Made by a program: the position numbers and the translations under genes. From Nocardia jinanensis (lineage in GTDB: Bacteria > Actinomycetota > Actinomycetes > Mycobacteriales > Mycobacteriaceae), in the NCBI RefSeq assembly GCF_014645735.1, contig NZ_BMMH01000004.1, positions 331,380 to 395,379 of the forward strand: a stretch of DNA of 64,000 bases, given 5' to 3'. A model generated the notes under the pieces. That model worked only from the letters and a program-made list of their open reading frames with translations, did not search any database and had not been told where the DNA came from. Below, piece after piece: positions 7,874 to 16,087 of the stretch; within the stretch, counting starts at the first letter, position 1, and each line of letters starts with the position of its first letter.

Positions 7874-9025
7874 ATGACAATCCTCAGACGCGGGAACGCG
7901 CGCGATCACAAACGCTATCTCTGGATTCTGAGCACCATAGCGCCCGGTTGCGCGCTACTACCGGCACCACTGGTGGACTCCACGGGGCTGGTGCTGTTCT
8001 GGTGGATCGGTCCGATCCTCGTGTTGGTGGTGATCCCGGTCCTGGACGTCGCGATGGGCCGCGACGGAAGCAGTCCGCGGGACGAAGACTATGAGGCGTT
8101 GTCCAACGATCGTTATTACCGCTGGTGCACGTTTCTCTTCCTGCCCATCCAATGCATCGGTCTGGCTATCGCGGGATACCTGTGGTCCGGCTCCGATCTG
8201 GGGCTGGTCGACAAATTGGGGCTGGCCGTAACGCTGGGAATCGTCTCCGGTATCGGCATCAACGCAGCCCACGAACTCGGCCATCGGGTCGAACGTCTCG
8301 AGCGTTGGCTGGCGAAAATCGCGCTGGCGCAATCCGGGTACGGTCATTTCTTCATCGAGCACAACCGCGGCCACCATGTCCGCGTCGCCACGCCCGAGGA
8401 CCCGGCAAGCGCTCGCTTCGGCGAGTCACTGTGGGCGTTCATACCGCGCAGCGTAGGGGGCGGCTTCCGCTCGGCACTTGTTCTGGAGCGAGAACGCCTG
8501 TCACGCAAGGGGGAAAGGTGGTTCAGCCGGGACAACTGCCTGTTGCAGGCATGGTCGATGAGCATCGCGTTGTTCGGTTCGCTCATTCTCGTCTTCGGTC
8601 CCGTCATCATCCCCTTTCTGGTGCTGCAGGCCGTGATCGGTATCGGTTTGCTCGAGACCGTGAATTACCTCGAGCACTATGGGCTGCTACGAGCGCGCCG
8701 CGCCGACGGCCGTTACGAGCGGTGCTCACCTCGTCACAGTTGGAACAGCGACCATCTGGTCACCAACGTCTTCCTTCTCCACCTCCAGCGCCACAGCGAC
8801 CACCATGCGAACCCCGGCCGCCGCTACCAGACACTGCGCAGCTCCGAAGAGGCCCCGCAGCTGCCGTTCGGCTACGCCACCATGGTCCTGCTCGCCACCG
8901 TCCCACCGCTGTGGCGCGCGGTAATGGATCACCGGGTCCTCGCCCACTACAGCGGCGACCTCACGCTCGTCAACAGGAAACTCGAGGGTGGCCGAGTGAA
9001 TCGGCCGATGCCTGTTGATCGGTGA
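7874..9025 (+). CDS. alkB: Alkane 1-monooxygenase (AlkB, membrane di-iron)
   Basis: The 383-residue membrane hydroxylase oxidises the terminal methyl of medium- to long-chain alkanes to a primary alcohol, using electrons from rubredoxin. The family histidine boxes are present: HELGH (133-137), EHNRGHH (162-168) and LQRHSDHH (about 310-317), plus the NYLEHYGLLR signature. Six membrane spans are apparent. It lacks a fused C-terminal rubredoxin, and no rubredoxin or rubredoxin reductase gene is beside it, unlike the usual alkB-rubA-rubB operon, so its electron partners must lie elsewhere. The start ATG follows GACGTAT without a strong SD. Confidence 0.93.
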   Translation: MTILRRGNARDHKRYLWILSTIAPGCALLPAPLVDSTGLVLFWWIGPILVLVVIPVLDVAMGRDGSSPRDEDYEALSNDRYYRWCTFLFLPIQCIGLAIAGYLWSGSDLGLVDKLGLAVTLGIVSGIGINAAHELGHRVERLERWLAKIALAQSGYGHFFIEHNRGHHVRVATPEDPASARFGESLWAFIPRSVGGGFRSALVLERERLSRKGERWFSRDNCLLQAWSMSIALFGSLILVFGPVIIPFLVLQAVIGIGLLETVNYLEHYGLLRARRADGRYERCSPRHSWNSDHLVTNVFLLHLQRHSDHHANPGRRYQTLRSSEEAPQLPFGYATMVLLATVPPLWRAVMDHRVLAHYSGDLTLVNRKLEGGRVNRPMPVDR

Positions 9026-9148
9026 GTAGCGTGACGGCGGCATCGTATTCGGCCGGTTCCCGGGTGGAGATCCGCACCTCGACGCGCGCCTGTGCATCGC
9101 GATCAGCGCCGACCGATATCGAGAATTCTGCCCCTGGTCTGCCGAAAG

Positions 9149-9608
9149 TTACCGCTCACCTGCCTGTGCGAGTATCCGGCGTGCCGCGACGGCGACCGCT
9201 TCGTCGAGCATCTGCCCGTCCACTCACACGCCTGTCGGAACTGTTCGTCGGCGGCGATGCCGAGATGGGGGCCGTCGATCGCGGCGATACCGGCCGCGCG
9301 GGCAGCGATCAGCACGCGGTCCTGTACTGCGAGCCAATGTTCCGGTCGTGCGGACCGTGATCGGCCCAGTGCCGCGCCGAGGTCGGCGTATCCGGTGATC
9401 ACGGCCTCGAGCCGGGTGGCGGCCGCGGTGATCTCGTCGATATTTCGTATTCCGAGCGGAGTTTCGACAAGTGCCTGTAAGCCGATCCCGGTTCCGGCCA
9501 GAGCATGATCGACATGGATCACATCCTGCGCGGACTCGGTTTGGGCAGCACGATGCTCGAAAGCGCGGGTAGCCCGGCACACGCTGCGAGGTCGGTACCG
9601 GCGGGGCG
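9149..9608 (-). pseudogene. Remnant of a CitE/HpcH-type CoA lyase
   Basis: A CitE-like fold is recognisable across broken frames: PALSSIVLPK, then after a one-base shift TESAQDVIH, IGLQALVETPLGIRNIDEIT and LEAVITGYADLGAALG, and after another shift MLDEAVAVAARRILAQAGER before a stop at 9149. These match the order of motifs in citrate lyase beta-like and HpcH/HpaI aldolase enzymes. The N-terminal third is missing. At least two frameshifts and a deletion near the end make a functional product very unlikely. Confidence 0.7.
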
Positions 9609-9845
9609 AGTTCCCACACCGTGATCGGGTTGCTCGAACCCCACCTCGACAGCCCGATCGTCGAGGCCGCGCAGTCGATCACGGTGGCCGGCGCCGATAC
9701 CGCAGTAGCGGCCGGACTCGGCTGCGAACAGGGCCATCCCATGCTCCGTGTCGACCGGCTCTACTCGGACGCCACCGGCCGGACCGTCGATCTGTCGGTC
9801 AGTTACTTTCTGCCCGAGCACTACACCTATCGGGTGACACTGGTC
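9600..9845 (+). pseudogene. Remnant of a GntR/HutC regulator (UTRA domain)
   Basis: About 75 residues correspond to the C-terminal end of a UTRA ligand-binding domain: DSPIVEAAQSITVAGADTAV, then LGCEQGHPMLRVDRLYSDA, then RTVDLSVSYFLPEHYTYRV. No helix-turn-helix part precedes it. It abuts the CitE-like remnant and probably once regulated that gene's operon. Confidence 0.6.
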
Positions 9846-10530
9846 ACTTCTTGTGGCTGTCCCAGGAGACGCTGAACCAGCCGTCGAAGGAACGCAGCAG
9901 GGCTATCAGAGCCGCCTCCAGCCGCCAGTCCGACTCGGGTACGCACAGCTGTAGCCGATCCCCGAACGGCCGGAAGTCCAGGAGTAGCCGGCCGCCCGTG
10001 CGCCACCTGATGCGCCGAGGGGCGCGGGGGAGGCCGCTGTTCTCGAAGAGGGCGGCGAGGAACATGAATGGCATCAGCGGGAACACCGACCAGCACACGA
10101 GCCACCAGAAGATCCGGCCCTTGTAGCCCACTGCTTCACCCGCGCCGGGCCGGCTCACCGTCCAGCGGGTTCGTATACCTCTGCCTTTGAATGCCTTCTC
10201 GCGTACGAGAGTGCCGATGACCTCGCCCTGTGCCCCGAGCACCTGATACGTCGCCACTCCGTTGCCTGCCGATCGGGTCACCACGGTGGCCGCCCGGCTG
10301 CCGCGGTGTTCGTCGGCCCACAGGACGAACGAGCGAGCGCCGGTGTCGCGCGCCGCGAGGTATGCGGGTATACCGCCGGGCGGGAGCTCGCGCTCCACAT
10401 ACGCGACAGCCCGGGGCCTCCCGGATTCGTCGGTGAGCTCGACCACGTTCCTGACACATGGAGGGGGGCCGACTCGCTCCAGGTCCGCGAGCTTCACTGG
10501 AGGAATCCTCATGGTCAGATGGGCTGTCAC
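9844..10530 (-). CDS. Hypothetical membrane-anchored protein
   Basis: The 228-residue protein starts at a GTG with an AAAGGAG Shine-Dalgarno eight bases upstream. The first half is soluble beta-rich sequence with a pattern like LURP1/scramblase-type folds (ATYQVLGAQGEVIGTLVREK, then GRGIRTRWTVSRP), which is only a weak resemblance. A central hydrophobic helix follows (IFWWLVCWSVFPLMPFMFLA). The C-terminal segment ends in YSV-like strands and WDSHKK. It follows the lipoprotein gene on the same strand after 76 bp, so the two may be an operon acting at the membrane. Function unknown. Confidence 0.65.
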   Translation of the reverse strand: MTAHLTMRIPPVKLADLERVGPPPCVRNVVELTDESGRPRAVAYVERELPPGGIPAYLAARDTGARSFVLWADEHRGSRAATVVTRSAGNGVATYQVLGAQGEVIGTLVREKAFKGRGIRTRWTVSRPGAGEAVGYKGRIFWWLVCWSVFPLMPFMFLAALFENSGLPRAPRRIRWRTGGRLLLDFRPFGDRLQLCVPESDWRLEAALIALLRSFDGWFSVSWDSHKK

Positions 10531-10606
10531 CCTGCATACTCCTTTGTGCTGATTCCGGTGAGTGTGGAGAAGGCCGCCCTGTCGGCGCCGGCCATACGAT
10601 CGGAGG

Positions 10607-11416
10607 TCAGGCGCCGCCCTTGCCGGTGACGGAGACGGCGGCGGGGTCCAGACCCGGCGCCGCCGTCCGGGCGAGTTCGAGGGCATCGTCCTGGTCCGCT
10701 GTACGCGCGACGACAATCCGCACGGAGGTGGATTGCAGAGTCGCGCCGGCGATCGGGTACTCGGCGGCCACCGCCTCGTATGCGGCGATCGCCTCGGTCG
10801 GGAGGACACCGTTGGTGTCGGACTGGACGCGGAGACCGGGGTGCGCGTCGGATCGCGTGGCGACCTCGACCGATGTGACATCCGACAAGGGTTGGTACCG
10901 GCCGCCGTCGCCGACCAGATCGTCGAACACCACCATGGCGTCGGCGGAGTCGACGACGGTGACCTTGGCTTTCCAGCGATAGCCGATCTTCGAGGTCGAA
11001 CTACCGATATCGCCTTCCACCACCCGTTCGTCGGCCGTCAGTGATCGCCACAGTGCCACGATTTCGTGGGTTCGTGTCTCGTCCGCGTCGACGGTGAAGG
11101 TGATTCCGGCTGCCGTGATCCGGCCGGTGACCGAATTGTTCTGCGCGACATACTCTCTCAACTCGCTCGCGCGCTCGGCCACACGGTCGGGCGGGGTCCC
11201 GTCCGCGAGGATGAGAACGCCCGTCGCGGTCCCGTTGAAGGGCAGAATGTTGTACCCGTTGGTGTCGACCTTCTCGACATCCGCCGTACCACCCCAGTCT
11301 TTTTCGAAATTCGCCGCGAGCGCGCTGCCTTTGTCGATGGCGCAGCTGGTCAGCAGGGGCAGGGTCAGTACGAACGCGATGATCGGTATCGACCACCGCG
11401 CGGTGTCGCTTCGCAC
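10607..11416 (-). CDS. Hypothetical secreted lipoprotein
   Basis: The 269-residue lipoprotein has a type II signal peptide (WSIPIIAFVLTLPLLTSC), with the lipobox LLTSC giving a lipidated Cys after cleavage. The mature part begins AIDKGSALAANFEKDW and holds two repeated alpha/beta units (GVLILADGTPPDRVAERASE, and AAYEAVAAEYPIAGATLQST), reminiscent of BON or Pro-Ala regulatory folds, but I cannot name the family. The GTG start is fixed by AGAGGAG six bases upstream. It is located on the outer face of the membrane and is probably cotranscribed with the downstream membrane protein. Confidence 0.7.
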   Translation of the reverse strand: MRSDTARWSIPIIAFVLTLPLLTSCAIDKGSALAANFEKDWGGTADVEKVDTNGYNILPFNGTATGVLILADGTPPDRVAERASELREYVAQNNSVTGRITAAGITFTVDADETRTHEIVALWRSLTADERVVEGDIGSSTSKIGYRWKAKVTVVDSADAMVVFDDLVGDGGRYQPLSDVTSVEVATRSDAHPGLRVQSDTNGVLPTEAIAAYEAVAAEYPIAGATLQSTSVRIVVARTADQDDALELARTAAPGLDPAAVSVTGKGGA

Positions 11417-11695
11417 TGCTGTCTCCTCTGGAACGGGTGAGCAGGCCCGGAGCGGATCGGTCCCGGGCCCGGCCTGCGAGTAGTCATGGCTGCCGTAGCC
11501 TACGGCGCTGTTCGCCGGCGGGAAGGCCGAGCGCACCTTCCGCGCGCGGCCGAAGACACCCAGCGGGCACTCACCGGTCCCGATATTTCGGACCCCACCA
11601 CCGAGCAGTCGCTCCTACCTGCACACTGAGTGCGGAGCGGCGCGTGACTCCGGTCACCGCGCGTTCTGTGCACGGGTGAGCGAGAGGGATCACGA

Positions 11696-13072
11696 ATGTC
11701 GGAGACCACAACGCCGGAGCCGGTCGTCCCCAAGGGACAGCCACCGGCTACCGAAACGGCCTCATCGCGGGCGGCGACGCGCCGCGCCGTCTGGAACACA
11801 CTGCGCGGATCGTCGGGCAATCTCGTCGAGTGGTACGACGTCTACGTCTACACGGTGTTCGCCTCGTACTTCGAAAGCCACTTCTTCGATTCGGCGGACA
11901 AGAACTCCACTGTCTATGTGTACGCGATCTTCGCCGTCACGTTCCTCATGCGGCCGGTCGGCTCGTGGTTCTTCGGCCGGTACGCCGACCGCCGGGGCCG
12001 CCGCGCCGCGCTGACCTTCAGCGTCTCGCTCATGGCGGCGTGTTCGCTGGTGATCGCGATCGTGCCGGGACGCGAGACGATCGGTGTGGGCGCGGCCGTG
12101 ATCCTGATCCTGTGCAGGCTGGTACAGGGTTTCGCGACCGGCGGCGAGTACGGTGCGTCGGCCACCTATATGTCCGAGGCGGCCACGCGGGAGCGCCGCG
12201 GCTTCTTCTCGTCCTTCCAGTACGTGACCCTCGTCGGCGGTCATGTGCTCGCCCAGCTCACGCTGTTGGTACTGCAGGTGTTCCTGGACAAGCAGGAGAT
12301 CTCCGATTTCGGCTGGCGCATAGCTTTCTTCATCGGTGGCGTGGCCGCGGTGGTCGTGTTCTGGCTGCGCCGGAGTATGGACGAATCGCTGACCGAGGAG
12401 CAGCTCGACGCGGTCCGGCGAGGCGAGGATTCCGAATCGGGCTCGCTTCGTGAACTGCTGCGGAATCACTGGTGGTCACTGCTGGTGTGCTTCCTGGTCA
12501 CCATGGGTGGCACCCTCGCGTTCTACACCTACAGCGTGAACGCCCCGGCCATGGTCAAGACAGCGTTCGAAGGCCGGGGTATGACGGCCACCTGGATCAA
12601 CCTGGCCGGATTGGTCTTCCTCATGGTGTTGCAGCCGGTCGGCGGTCTGATCAGCGACAGAGTGGGCCGCAAGCCCGTCCTGGTGTTCTTCGGGATCGGC
12701 GGCGTCCTCTACACCTGGTTCCTCATCAGCTTCCTCCAGGACGCCACGTCGGCGGCGGCGACAATTCTGGTGACCTGCGTCGGCTACATTCTGCTCACCG
12801 GCTACACGTCCATCAACGCCATCGTCAAAGCCGAACTGTTCCCCTCGCATATCCGCGCTCTGGGTGTCGGTATCGGATACGCCCTGGCCAACTCGGCGTT
12901 CGGCGGTACCGCGCCGATGATCTACCAGGCCGCGAAGAACGGGGGACATGTCACCTGGTTCATCGTGTACGTGACGGTCGTCGTCTTCGCCTCACTCCTG
13001 GTGTACTTGTTCCTCCTGAAGAACAAGAGCGAGACGGCACTGGATCGGGAACAGGGGCGCGCCTTCGGGTAG
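11696..13072 (+). CDS. MFS transporter, metabolite:H+ symporter family
   Basis: The 458-residue, 12-helix major facilitator belongs to the metabolite:proton symporter branch (KgtP, ProP, ShiA and relatives), which imports organic acids or zwitterions with protons. Diagnostic motifs are the N-terminal SSGNLVEWYDVYVYTVFA, the loop 2-3 motif GRYADRRGRRAAL, RLVQGFATGGEYGASATYMS in helices 4-5, and the second-half DRVGRKPVLVFFG. Substrate cannot be assigned from sequence. The gene stands alone between a lipoprotein gene and a methyltransferase gene on the opposite strand. Confidence 0.9.
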   Translation: MSETTTPEPVVPKGQPPATETASSRAATRRAVWNTLRGSSGNLVEWYDVYVYTVFASYFESHFFDSADKNSTVYVYAIFAVTFLMRPVGSWFFGRYADRRGRRAALTFSVSLMAACSLVIAIVPGRETIGVGAAVILILCRLVQGFATGGEYGASATYMSEAATRERRGFFSSFQYVTLVGGHVLAQLTLLVLQVFLDKQEISDFGWRIAFFIGGVAAVVVFWLRRSMDESLTEEQLDAVRRGEDSESGSLRELLRNHWWSLLVCFLVTMGGTLAFYTYSVNAPAMVKTAFEGRGMTATWINLAGLVFLMVLQPVGGLISDRVGRKPVLVFFGIGGVLYTWFLISFLQDATSAAATILVTCVGYILLTGYTSINAIVKAELFPSHIRALGVGIGYALANSAFGGTAPMIYQAAKNGGHVTWFIVYVTVVVFASLLVYLFLLKNKSETALDREQGRAFG

Positions 13073-13185
13073 TGCCAGGGCATTCACCTGCGCCGGATGA
13101 GTTCGGGCCACGGCCGGCCTCTACAGCGGTACGGCGACGGTGATCATGCACGCGGTGGCGTCGGTGGAACGCACGTGTTCCGGCG

Positions 13186-14319
13186 TCAGCTACCGGCCAG
13201 GCGCCACAGCGAGGTGACTTCCGCGGCCCGGGCGGTGTGGAGGGGATCGGTGGTGTCCCGGGCTCGTGGATGCCGCGGCCTGATATCGGTCTTGTCCACC
13301 ACGCGCAGGCCCGCTGCCTCGATACCGGCCAGCAGGTCGCCGCGCGTCCTGAGCCCGAGGTGCTCGGCGAGATCCGACAGGACGAGCCAGCCCTCGCCTC
13401 CCGGTACGAGGTGAGCAGTGAGCCCGTTCAGGAAATCGTGCAGCATGCTGCTGCCCGGGTCGTAGACACCTTGCTCCACGGCGGAGGTCGGTCGCGCCGG
13501 AATCCAGGGCGGATTGCAGACCACGAGGTCCGCGCGCCCATCGGGATAGAGGCCGGGGCCGCTGACGTCGATATACTCGGTCAATCGCAGCCGGCCGACG
13601 TTATCGCGCGCGCAGGCCAGGGCGCGCGGGCTGATATCGGTGGCCACAATATGGTCGATTCCCCGGCGGGCCAGGACGGCCGCCAGCACGCCCGTTCCCG
13701 TGCCGAGATCGAACGCGGTGCGCCGACCCGTGCCACGGGCTGCCGGTGCGGGTAGTGGCGCAGCGGCGACGAGATCGACATATTCGCCTCTGACCGGTGA
13801 GAACACGCCGTAGTGCGGGTGAACGAAGTCGTCGAGGGCCGGTATCCGCACACCCTTGGTGCGCCACTGATGTGCTCCTATCACACCGAGGAGTTCGGTG
13901 AGCGGGACAGCCATCGGCCGGGACGGTGGGCCGTAGGCCTCGGTGCACGCCTGCCGCACCTCGGGGGCCCTGCGCAAGTCCAGACGGTAGTCGTCGTCCA
14001 GCAGGACGAGGAGTCTGCCCAGTACGCGGGCGCGGTGGTGCCGAGCCCGGCGGTGCAGGTGGAAGGACGCTGCCGGGGTTTCACCCGGCGGTGGAGGCTT
14101 CCGGTCGACCCGGCGGCTCATCGCGTGCAGCAGCTGACGTGAATTCTGGAAATCGCCCCGCCACATCAGGGCGGTGCCTTCGCAGGCCAGACGGTACGCG
14201 ACATCGGCTCTCATAGTGTCGTCCGCGCAGACGACCCGGTCGGGGGGCGGCGCCGCGCTCTCGGAATGCCAATGGGCCGAGCGCTGTTCGTTCGTCTCGG
14301 TCCAGTGGATCGTGGACAC
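13186..14319 (-). CDS. Class I SAM-dependent methyltransferase (HemK/RsmC-like)
   Basis: The 377-residue protein has an N-terminal accessory region (1-170) and a C-terminal Rossmann methyltransferase domain. SAM-binding motif I is AFDLGTGTGVLAAVLARRG, the acidic post-I motif is IVATDISPRAL, and the catalytic NPPW motif (DLVVCNPPWIPA) is the type used by enzymes that methylate exocyclic or amide nitrogens, such as PrmC/HemK and RsmC. This suggests a target in rRNA, protein glutamine or a metabolite. The SD upstream is weak (GAGGAGTA before ATG). It converges on the transporter gene. Confidence 0.8.
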   Translation of the reverse strand: MSTIHWTETNEQRSAHWHSESAAPPPDRVVCADDTMRADVAYRLACEGTALMWRGDFQNSRQLLHAMSRRVDRKPPPPGETPAASFHLHRRARHHRARVLGRLLVLLDDDYRLDLRRAPEVRQACTEAYGPPSRPMAVPLTELLGVIGAHQWRTKGVRIPALDDFVHPHYGVFSPVRGEYVDLVAAAPLPAPAARGTGRRTAFDLGTGTGVLAAVLARRGIDHIVATDISPRALACARDNVGRLRLTEYIDVSGPGLYPDGRADLVVCNPPWIPARPTSAVEQGVYDPGSSMLHDFLNGLTAHLVPGGEGWLVLSDLAEHLGLRTRGDLLAGIEAAGLRVVDKTDIRPRHPRARDTTDPLHTARAAEVTSLWRLAGS

Positions 14320-14793
14320 CGGGTACTCCTCGTGGTCGGACGTGCAGGGGGCGCGAAGTGCACTTCGATGAGGAGCGGGCGAACGATCCGTGCCGCGGTA
14401 CGAGGGCGTGGCCAGGGCCGGCCGGGCTAATGCTCCCGCGTCGAAGCGCGGGCGGGGAGATCGCCGAGGATGCCGAGTACCACGATCAACCCTTTCGGAG
14501 TGAAGATGTCAAAGGTTTGCACAGTCTTCTCGCTGTGGGCAAACCACAGTGTGGTGGTCGGGCGTTCCGCAGCGCTGGAGTTATCCGTGGTGCCGCGGCG
14601 ACAGGCTCTCGGTGCCCGAGTCCGATGGTCGGATCGGCCGGCATCCGCCGGTCGCCGCCGCCGAGGAAGAGCTCGGCACTTCGGTGCGGTGGCGGTGTTC
14701 GTCAGCAGTGGAAATACCGCAGGCAGGTGGAATCCGGATCGGTCGGTAGCGTGCTCGGACAAGCACGATAAGAAACTTACGACGGGGCGCGGT
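14320..14793. other. Intergenic region with a stem-loop upstream of the mycolyltransferase
   Basis: No gene was found in these 474 bases. Arms GGTTTGCACAG (14514-14524) and CTGTGGGCAAACC (14533-14545) pair as a 6+5-bp stem with a two-base bulge and an eight-base loop, about 250 bp upstream of the mycolyltransferase start. It may be an operator, a leader structure or the terminator of an unseen transcript. Confidence 0.4.
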
Positions 14794-15777
14794 GTGCGAG
14801 TAGAGAATCGGCGGGCTGTGTGGAGGCGGCTGCGGACGGTCGGTGCGGTGGTCGCGGCGGTGGTGTCGCTGACCCTGGCGGGTGGGGCGGTGGCCGGTGC
14901 CGGGCCGATCGGCGCTCCGGTCCTGCGGGCCCCGGTCGGCGGATATCAGGAGCTCGTCGTGCCGTCGGGGATGGGCCCGATCGAAGTGCAGGTGCAGTGG
15001 GCGGCGCGTGGTGGCCGGTCGGCGCTGTATGTGCTCGACGGCCTCCGGGCGCCGCGCGATCACAGCCAGTGGACCAGCGATACCGATGTGCTGCGGCAGT
15101 TCGCCGGTGACAATGTCACGCTGGTGTTCCCCGTCGGCGGACATTCCAGTTTCTACGCCGACTGGTATCGGCCGAGCAGCACCAACGGACAAGTCACCCC
15201 GTACAAGTGGGAGACGTTTCTCACCGGGGAGCTGCCGGCCTTCTTGGCGCGATACGGCGTTTCGCGCACGAACAACGCGATTGTGGGTGCCTCGATGGGC
15301 GGCGGGGCGGCCCTGACTCTGGCCGCGCACCACCGAGACCAATTCAAGTTCGCCGGATCCTTCTCCGGTTTCGTGAATCCGACCTTCCCGCTGTGGAACG
15401 AGGCAGTTCGCGCCGCGATGTGGGACGAGGGCCGGTTCAACGTGGACGATATGTGGGGCCCGGCCGGTGACCCTGCCTGGTATCGCAACGATCCGACCGC
15501 GCAGGCCGAACTGCTGCGGGGTCTGCCGATGTACGTTTCGGCCGGTAACGGCCTGCCGGGGGCTCCGGATGTGCCGTACGGATTCGGTAACACCGTGAAT
15601 GCGATGACCTTGGAGTCGATGGCCGCGGCCGCCGCGGGGATCTTCCGGGATCGAGTCGCGTCGCTGGGTATCCCGGCTCGTGTCGATATCGTCTCCGGCA
15701 CCCACACCTGGCCCTATTGGGGGCAGGCGATCGCCACCGCCCGGCCGATGATCCTCGACGCGCTCGGTGCCCACTGA
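14794..15777 (+). CDS. Mycolyltransferase of the antigen 85 family
   Basis: The 327-residue secreted esterase transfers mycolic acids between trehalose mycolates and to arabinogalactan in the outer envelope. The signal peptide is TVGAVVAAVVSLTLAGGAVA. The mature protein has the Ag85 landmarks LYVLDGLRA, VFPVGGHSSFYADWY and TPYKWETFLTGELPAFL, the nucleophile GASMGG (Ser about 167) and the catalytic His in GTHTWPYWG. The GTG at 14794 is chosen because it gives a basic n-region; a GTG seven codons on is possible. The length matches the family, with no extra C-terminal domain. The enzyme class supports a mycolic-acid-containing host. Confidence 0.93.
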   Translation: MRVENRRAVWRRLRTVGAVVAAVVSLTLAGGAVAGAGPIGAPVLRAPVGGYQELVVPSGMGPIEVQVQWAARGGRSALYVLDGLRAPRDHSQWTSDTDVLRQFAGDNVTLVFPVGGHSSFYADWYRPSSTNGQVTPYKWETFLTGELPAFLARYGVSRTNNAIVGASMGGGAALTLAAHHRDQFKFAGSFSGFVNPTFPLWNEAVRAAMWDEGRFNVDDMWGPAGDPAWYRNDPTAQAELLRGLPMYVSAGNGLPGAPDVPYGFGNTVNAMTLESMAAAAAGIFRDRVASLGIPARVDIVSGTHTWPYWGQAIATARPMILDALGAH

Positions 15778-15803
15778 CCCAGGTCATCGCTGAACATTCC
15801 ACG

Positions 15804-15821
15804 ATCGGCCAGACGGCCGAT
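15804..15821 (+). terminator. Hairpin after the mycolyltransferase gene
   Basis: ATCGGCC and GGCCGAT form a perfect 7-bp stem with an AGAC loop, 26 bp after the stop codon. There is no U-tract, as is common for actinobacterial terminators. Confidence 0.4.
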
Positions 15822-16087
15822 TCCGTGACCCGCGCCATTGCGTGTTCGAAATATACTGAGCCGGAATCTATCTCGAAGGGTGAGCTTTCCCTTCGCACCG
15901 GGCCGGCGGCTCGACCCGGATCCCTGAGGGCGTCCACGGGGGTTCTCGAATTCCCGAACGGGCGGTCCGGTATCCGTGGTACTTAACGGCTTGCGCCGAA
16001 CGAGCGGGAATGCCGCCGAACCATTCGCCTCGAGTCAGGGCCCCTCCTCGGTGTCCCTCGAATCGGCCCGACGTCCAGGGGGAACCC

